From positions 1 through 64,000 of the forward strand of contig NZ_LT984887.1 in the NCBI RefSeq assembly GCF_900258475.1: 64,000 bases of DNA, written 5' to 3'. The stretch is from Anaerococcus sp. Marseille-P3915 (GTDB lineage: Bacteria; Bacillota; Clostridia; Tissierellales; Peptoniphilaceae). Of the stretch, positions 58,960 through 64,000 are shown piece after piece. The first letter of the stretch is position 1. Every line of letters begins with the position of its first letter. The notes beneath the pieces are model-generated. The model did no database searches. It was not told the origin of the DNA and worked only from the letters and a program-made list of their open reading frames with translations. The position numbers were made by a program, and so were the translations under genes.

Positions 58960-59704
58960 TATAGGCGTGTTTGATTCAGGATTAGGCGGAATTGCTGTTT
59001 TAAATGAGCTAGCCAAGAAAAATGACGCCAATTTCTATTATCTAGGTGATAACCTAAGGGTCCCTTACGGCAATAGGCCAAAAGAAGAAATTAAAAAATT
59101 TGCTATAGAGCTTGTCACATTTTTAGAAAGATTTGATATAGACTTCTATATAATTGCTTGCAATACAATCTCAGTTACTTGCAAGGATTACCTTATAGAG
59201 CATTTCAAAAAGAAATTTATTGCCATTACAGATATGGCTGTTGAGGCAAGCCTTGAATATGAGGGAGATTACCTAGCCCTTGCCACCAAGGCCACAATAT
59301 CAAGTCATTATATAAAAAATAAGATAGAGGCAAAAAAAGATGCCACAGTCTATGAAATGGCAGCTCTTAAGCTTGTAGATTTAATCGAAGAGGGATATCT
59401 TGAGGGACCTGACCTTGATGAGACACTTAGAGAATATTTATATCCTGCCAATGACAAGGCTCTTGAAAATATAATTCTAGGATGCACTCATTACCCGCTG
59501 ATTAAAGACCAAATACAAAAAAATCTCACTTGCCAGGCAAATATCATAGATCCTGCAATTTATTTAGCAGATAAATTAGACCTAAGATCTGGCGAAAAAG
59601 GGGTAAATATATTTATGACAAAGAAATCAGCCAAGACAGAAAGACTGATTGACCAAATAATGGAAGTTGATTACAAATTAAATTACCTAGGAGATATCAA
59701 ATGA
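58952..59704 (+). CDS. murI: Glutamate racemase
   Basis: 250 residues. Makes D-glutamate for peptidoglycan. The two catalytic cysteines are C70 in 'IACNTIS' and C178 in 'LGCTHYPLI', and the substrate loop 'VFDSGLGG' is at the N-terminus with 'DNLRVPYGNRP'. Overlaps ispE by 8 bp and the next gene by 4 bp (ATGA), showing translational coupling. The length is slightly short for the family (about 260-270), mainly at loops. Confidence 0.95.
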   Translation: MTNIGVFDSGLGGIAVLNELAKKNDANFYYLGDNLRVPYGNRPKEEIKKFAIELVTFLERFDIDFYIIACNTISVTCKDYLIEHFKKKFIAITDMAVEASLEYEGDYLALATKATISSHYIKNKIEAKKDATVYEMAALKLVDLIEEGYLEGPDLDETLREYLYPANDKALENIILGCTHYPLIKDQIQKNLTCQANIIDPAIYLADKLDLRSGEKGVNIFMTKKSAKTERLIDQIMEVDYKLNYLGDIK

Positions 59705-60606
59705 TTTATGCAATAATGGATATTGGTTCAAATACCGTAAGGCTATCAGTTTATAAGGAAAAAGATGGCGAAGCTATTAATCTATTTTCAGAAAAAGAGC
59801 AAGTTTCTCTAAAATCTTTCGTTAAAAAGGGCAGGCTTACAGAAAAGGGCATTTCAAGACTCTTACACACTTTAGGGAAATTTAAGGCAGTTGTGGATAA
59901 TTTTGATGATATTGATGGTGTTTATCCTTTCGCCACAGCTACTGTAAGGGATGTGGCAAATAGGGCAGATGTCTTAAATCTGATCAAGGATAAGCTGGAC
60001 CTAGATGTAGAAATACTTTCAGGCGAAGAAGAGGCTAAGCTTGCCTTTGTAGGTGCGGCTATTTCAACAGAAGTAGCAGAGGGTGTACTTACAGATATAG
60101 GTGGCGGTTCTTCAGAAATTGTCCTAATTGATCAAGGAAAGGTTATAAAATCAGTTTCCTTGTCAATTGGCTCTTTATCAGCCTTTAATGACTATGTCGA
60201 TGGCTTATTTGCAGATAAATCTGATAAGAAAGAAATTGAAAAACGCATTGATCAGCTTCTTGAAGATAGCCTTATGTATGCAGAAGATCAAAAAATTCTT
60301 GCAGCAGTAGGTGGATCTGCTAGGGCTAGCTTAAAATTCTACAAGGAATATTATAAGCTTGATGATAGCGTTAGAAGCATGGATGCAAGCGAATTTAATA
60401 AGATGCTTAAGGAAATCTTAAAGGCAGATGACAGGTCTAAGCTAGATATGATTCTTGCTGTCAAACCTGATAGGGTTCACACTCTCTTGCCAGGAATGAT
60501 AATTTTAAATAAAATTTGTAAATTTTTCTCAATCGATACAATAAATGTTAGCCAAACAGGTGTTAGGGAAGGGTATGTCTATAGCAAACTTTTAGGAAGG
60601 AAATAG
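59701..60606 (+). CDS. Ppx/GppA-family phosphatase
   Basis: 301 residues. ASKHA-type ATPase-like fold: 'AIMDIGSNTVRLSVYK' (phosphate 1), 'FATATVRDVANRADVLN' and 'TDIGGGSSEIVLIDQGKV' (phosphate 2). It hydrolyses polyphosphate or (p)ppGpp; the neighbour ppk favours exopolyphosphatase. Shorter than E. coli Ppx (about 510), since the C-terminal HD-like part is missing; this is normal for small Firmicutes forms. ATG overlaps the murI stop. Confidence 0.9.
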   Translation: MIYAIMDIGSNTVRLSVYKEKDGEAINLFSEKEQVSLKSFVKKGRLTEKGISRLLHTLGKFKAVVDNFDDIDGVYPFATATVRDVANRADVLNLIKDKLDLDVEILSGEEEAKLAFVGAAISTEVAEGVLTDIGGGSSEIVLIDQGKVIKSVSLSIGSLSAFNDYVDGLFADKSDKKEIEKRIDQLLEDSLMYAEDQKILAAVGGSARASLKFYKEYYKLDDSVRSMDASEFNKMLKEILKADDRSKLDMILAVKPDRVHTLLPGMIILNKICKFFSIDTINVSQTGVREGYVYSKLLGRK

Positions 60607-60608
60607 CT

Positions 60609-62792
60609 ATGACAGATATAAGCTTTACGCAAAATAGGGAGTTATCTTGGCTTGAATTTAACAAAAGAGTCATAGATGAAGCAAGGGATAAAAATGTGCC
60701 CCTACTTGAAAGGTTTAAGTTTTTATCCATATATGACAGTAACTTGGAAGAATTTTTTATGGTAAGGGTAGGATCTCTCACAGACCTATCTCACCTTAAA
60801 AAAGAACCTGTAGATGGCAAGTCAAAGATGACGGCCAGCCAGCAGATTGATGCGATTTTAGCAAAACTTGTACCAATGTATGAACAAAAGGATGATATCT
60901 ACGAAGACCTTGTTTATGACTTGGCTGAAGAAGGGATAAAAATATCAAGAGTAAAAGATTTATCAGAAAGAGAGAAGAGTAGTTGTCAGATTTATTTTGA
61001 TTCAAAAATCGAACCTATTCTTTCCTTTCAGATAATAGATAGGGTCCACCCAATGCCAAGACTCGCAAACTTAAGCCTTTCGGTAGTGTTTGATCTAGAA
61101 AAAAAGAAGGTTAAAAGTCAAAACCCAAAGGAAACAGTCGGAATAATTTACGTACCTGATAGGCTAGATAGGTTTGTTAGAATATCTGAATCAAATTATG
61201 TTTTTATCGAAGAGATAATCAAAGAATTTGGAAAAGAAGTCTTCGAAGGATACAAATGCCACAATTCCTATGTTATAAGCCTAACCCGCAATACCGATAT
61301 AAGTTTTGATGATGATGATTACGATGTTGATATGGATTTTAGGTCCTATATGAAGGGAAAACTTAAAAAAAGAAAGAGGCTAGAACCAGTTAGGTTAGAG
61401 GTTGACAAGGACTTAAGTCTTCTAGATATAGATTTTTTATGCAAAAGCTTCGCTTTAGACAAAAAATCAATCTTCACATCAAGAACACCTATGCAATTAG
61501 GCTTTATCTATGATTTTATAAGTGCCCTTCCAGAAGATTTTCAAAAAGAACATTCATTTGAAGAATTTAGCCCACAAGCATCAGCCATGGTCGATCCTCA
61601 AAGGCCAATGATAGAACAAATTCTAGAAAAGGACCTAATTTTATCATATCCTTATGAGTCAATGGATCCTATGATAAGACTTTTAGAAGAGGCAGCAGAA
61701 GATCCAAGCGTTGATTCCATAAAGATAACCTTATATAGGATAGCCAAGGATTCAAAGATTGCAGCAGCTCTAATAAAGGCAGCAGAGGCAGGCAAGGAAG
61801 TCATCGCCCTAATGGAATTAAGGGCAAGATTTGATGAGAACAATAATATCTTGTGGTCATCAAGGCTAGAAGAGGCTGGTTGTAAGATTGTTTATGGCTT
61901 TGACCACTACAAGTGCCATTCAAAAGTATGTCTAATAACCAGGTATGAAAATGAAGAAATATCCTTTATTTCACAAATAGCTACAGGAAATTACAACGAA
62001 AAAACAGCCAAACTCTACACAGATTTTTCCTTCATGACAAGTGATATGGTAATTGGCCAAGATTGCAAAGATCTTTTTGATAATATCCTAATAGGAAATC
62101 TCGAAGGTACTTATAAAAAGCTCTTGGTTGCCCCAAAATCAATGCAAGTAGGACTATATGATCTAATAGATGATCAGATAGATAAGGCTCAAAGGGGAGA
62201 AGAAGCCTATATAAGGTTAAAAATGAATTCCATTTCTGATAGGGTTTTAATTAATAGGCTGGCAAGGGCATCTCAAGCAGGCGTTAAAATAGAAATGATG
62301 GTAAGGGGCATAACTTGCATCCTGCCAGGAATTGAAGGTAAAACTGACAATCTTGAAATTTACCAAGTAGTGGGAAGATTTCTAGAACATCATAGAATCT
62401 ATCAATTTGGCAAGACTAATCCAAAAATTTATATATCATCAGCTGATTTTATGACAAGAAATATTAGAAATAGGATGGAAGTAGCTGTTCCAATAGAAGA
62501 TTGTAGGATAAAGAAATATATATTAGACTTCACCAATCTAATGTTTTCTGATGATGTAAAGATGAGAAAAATGGATAGGTCAGGTTTTTATAAAAAGGTA
62601 GACAATATTAAAAATATTAATGCTCAAGAAGTTCTTATGATAAAATCCATTGAAGCTTCTAAAAATGTAAAAAATAAAAATCAATCAGACAATAATATAA
62701 ATATAAATAAAAAGATTGATAAAAAATTGCAAGAGAAAAATATGAAAAACAGAAGCTTTTTAAGCTATATCGTATCAATTTTTAAGAAATAG
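60609..62792 (+). CDS. ppk: Polyphosphate kinase 1
   Basis: 727 residues. Polymerises the gamma-phosphate of ATP into polyphosphate. The N-terminal region 'NRELSWLEFNKRVIDEA' and four-domain layout are typical. Catalytic H437 is in 'YKCHSKV' and the second conserved His H594 in 'LEHHRIYQFG'. 'RGITCILPGIEGKTDNLEI' is a further block. Starts 2 bp after the Ppx/GppA stop; the ribosome-binding site AGGAAA lies in the end of that gene. The tail (about 690-727) is Asn/Lys-rich. A terminator follows. Confidence 0.97.
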   Translation: MTDISFTQNRELSWLEFNKRVIDEARDKNVPLLERFKFLSIYDSNLEEFFMVRVGSLTDLSHLKKEPVDGKSKMTASQQIDAILAKLVPMYEQKDDIYEDLVYDLAEEGIKISRVKDLSEREKSSCQIYFDSKIEPILSFQIIDRVHPMPRLANLSLSVVFDLEKKKVKSQNPKETVGIIYVPDRLDRFVRISESNYVFIEEIIKEFGKEVFEGYKCHNSYVISLTRNTDISFDDDDYDVDMDFRSYMKGKLKKRKRLEPVRLEVDKDLSLLDIDFLCKSFALDKKSIFTSRTPMQLGFIYDFISALPEDFQKEHSFEEFSPQASAMVDPQRPMIEQILEKDLILSYPYESMDPMIRLLEEAAEDPSVDSIKITLYRIAKDSKIAAALIKAAEAGKEVIALMELRARFDENNNILWSSRLEEAGCKIVYGFDHYKCHSKVCLITRYENEEISFISQIATGNYNEKTAKLYTDFSFMTSDMVIGQDCKDLFDNILIGNLEGTYKKLLVAPKSMQVGLYDLIDDQIDKAQRGEEAYIRLKMNSISDRVLINRLARASQAGVKIEMMVRGITCILPGIEGKTDNLEIYQVVGRFLEHHRIYQFGKTNPKIYISSADFMTRNIRNRMEVAVPIEDCRIKKYILDFTNLMFSDDVKMRKMDRSGFYKKVDNIKNINAQEVLMIKSIEASKNVKNKNQSDNNININKKIDKKLQEKNMKNRSFLSYIVSIFKK

Positions 62793-62814
62793 TCAAAATA
62801 AAACTAAAAAATGT

Positions 62815-62842
62815 AAAAATCCGACAAATAAGTCGGATTTTT
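62815..62842 (+). terminator. ppk operon terminator
   Basis: AAAAATCCGAC (62815-62825) pairs with GTCGGATTTTT (62832-62842) around a 6-nt loop. Between this and the next gene (62843-63022) an isolated TATAAT is seen near 62900, probably the -10 of the next gene's promoter. Confidence 0.9.
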
Positions 62843-63022
62843 CTTATAAAACATCAAAAAATCCACATTTTGCCCTAGGTTTTTTTTCCAAAAGATGTTA
62901 TAATGAATATAGCAAATGGTAAAACAGCGCTAAAGCTATGAATTGAAATATATTTATAATTATGCAAAATTTTACTTATCCAAAAGACTCACAAAAATAT
63001 TGAAATAAATAGAGGATTGAAA

Positions 63023-64000
63023 ATGTCAAACAAAGGAATAAGAGAGCTTAAGAGACGCAAAAGACGCGAAGCAAGAAAGAAAAGAAAAAGGGCGATTTTG
63101 CTTGGGGTAGGTGCACTACTTACAATCACCACCATCAAATTTGCCATACCTGAAAAAGATACCTACCAAATCAAAAGGCCAAGTGAATACAGAATGGCTT
63201 CAGGTGATCTTGTCAGAGAAACTAACGAAGATAAGAAAACGCAAGAACGTGATGTTCATGTAGCCACAGAGATTGGTTTTAAAGATACAGATATAGCAGA
63301 TGAGCTAAAAATAGAAGATAGCTCATACCAAGATCAATTAATTGAATATGTAAAATGCATGCAAACCCAATATGCCTACCAATTTCCTAATGATTATTCA
63401 AAAACAGATAAATTCATTAAGGAAGGCGCATATTTAGGTTTTTATGGCTGTGAAAATGGCTTTGCCAAGGTAAAGATAGATGACACCTATTATTATGTAA
63501 ATAAGTATGGACTTGCAAGGCTAGGTAAAAATGAACAGATAAAGGTTGTAAATGGCTTAGCTTATGTAAGTGAAGCCTACCCACTATCAGCTAATTTTGA
63601 TCCAGGGGTAGATAAGACAGCCAGACGTGCTTTTGAGACAATGCGTCAAGATATGGCAAGGGAAAACCTAGACCTAAGGATAGCATCTGATTATAGAGGC
63701 TATGATCTTGAGCAAAAGATGTTTGAAGCAGGTGAGGTAGATGCCTCAAAACCTGGAACAAGTGAGCACCAACTAGGTGTGGCCTTCGATTTTTTTACCG
63801 AAGGCAGCAAATATAACGATAAATTTGAAGCGACAGCTCAATACAAGTGGCTAGCAGAAAATGCCTATAAATACGGCTTTATCGAGAGATATCCAAAAGG
63901 CAAAGAAAACATAACCCACCACAAGGCCCAACCATGGCACTTTAGATTTGTGGGTGTTGAAAATGCCAAAGAGATCTATGATAACAAGCTAACCCTTGAA
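63023..64000 (+). CDS. M15-family D-alanyl-D-alanine carboxypeptidase (VanY-like), 3' truncated by window
   Basis: 326 residues are visible and the frame is still open at the window end. A short charged N-terminus precedes a membrane anchor or signal (about 23-38). The extracellular part contains the M15B metallopeptidase core: 'RIASDYRGY', zinc ligands in 'SEHQLGVAFDF' (His and Asp), and the third His in 'QPWHFRFVG'. It trims the last D-Ala of peptidoglycan stems. Preceding this domain is a ~90-residue region with no recognised fold. ATG 63023 has AGAGGA upstream. Confidence 0.88.
   Translation, partial: MSNKGIRELKRRKRREARKKRKRAILLGVGALLTITTIKFAIPEKDTYQIKRPSEYRMASGDLVRETNEDKKTQERDVHVATEIGFKDTDIADELKIEDSSYQDQLIEYVKCMQTQYAYQFPNDYSKTDKFIKEGAYLGFYGCENGFAKVKIDDTYYYVNKYGLARLGKNEQIKVVNGLAYVSEAYPLSANFDPGVDKTARRAFETMRQDMARENLDLRIASDYRGYDLEQKMFEAGEVDASKPGTSEHQLGVAFDFFTEGSKYNDKFEATAQYKWLAENAYKYGFIERYPKGKENITHHKAQPWHFRFVGVENAKEIYDNKLTLE

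Noticed and set aside
1-64000. CRISPR arrays, prophage or replication origin
   Set aside because: No regularly spaced repeats, phage structural genes or DnaA-box clusters were noticed by eye.

Overview
The window is AT-rich, densely coded DNA from a low-GC, Gram-positive anaerobe. Pyruvate formate-lyase, a flavodiiron protein remnant, class III fructose-bisphosphatase, a K+-type membrane pyrophosphatase, a class B sortase and a T-box riboswitch together suggest a Tissierellia-type coccus (Anaerococcus/Peptoniphilus-like). That placement is inferred from gene content and protein character; no database was searched.

Layout. 1-850: 3' part of an IS1182-type transposase. 1.0-3.9 kb (minus): fbp and a membrane protein. 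4.2-11.6 kb: rpoB-rpoC with its own promoter region. 11.6-14.7 kb: a lipoprotein, an Fe-S aldo/keto reductase and a ClC antiporter. 14.7-21.7 kb: a 2256-residue cell-wall subtilase behind a consensus promoter overlapped downstream by a Fur-type operator. 21.8-23.8 kb: a genetic graveyard with a broken flavodiiron gene and a truncated NCS2 permease. 23.9-29.5 kb: class B sortase, MATE exporter, GH31 glucosidase behind an elaborate leader, and thiol peroxidase. 29.7-34.2 kb: rpsL-rpsG-fusA-tuf. 34.2-36.0 kb: a group II intron just after the tuf terminator. 36.0-42.1 kb: pflB-pflA, a CRP/FNR regulator, and two membrane proteins. 42.2-44.9 kb (minus): a MacB-like ABC transporter. 45.0-49.5 kb: methyltransferase, a GH13-derived probable pseudoenzyme, a UDP-glucose dehydrogenase type enzyme, a TIM-barrel protein and a P1 peptidase. 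49.6-50.5 kb: a deletion scar joining an antiporter to a P-II-like gene. 50.6-55.3 kb: SDR, rpsF-ssb-rpsR, membrane pyrophosphatase and a small membrane protein. 55.4-58.1 kb (minus): tRNA-Leu and a T-box-controlled amino-acid ABC transporter. 58.1-62.8 kb: overlapping ispE-murI-ppx/gppA-ppk. 63.0 kb to the end: start of a VanY-like carboxypeptidase.

How the parts work together. The str-type cluster is split: rpoBC and rpsL-rpsG-fusA-tuf are about 18 kb apart, and the insert holds surface, transport and decayed genes. The pfl cluster appears self-contained: a palindrome centred near -41.5 of pflB matches the recognition residues of the cysteine-free CRP/FNR protein encoded just downstream. 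The giant protease carries an NVKTG anchor instead of LPXTG, has a Fur-like operator, and lies upstream of a class B sortase. This is reminiscent of iron-regulated SrtB systems, but the link is inference.

No CRISPR array, prophage or replication origin was seen. The best candidates for something undescribed are the Fur/NVKTG/SrtB protease module, the pfl regulator-operator pair, and the GH13-derived protein without recognisable catalytic residues.
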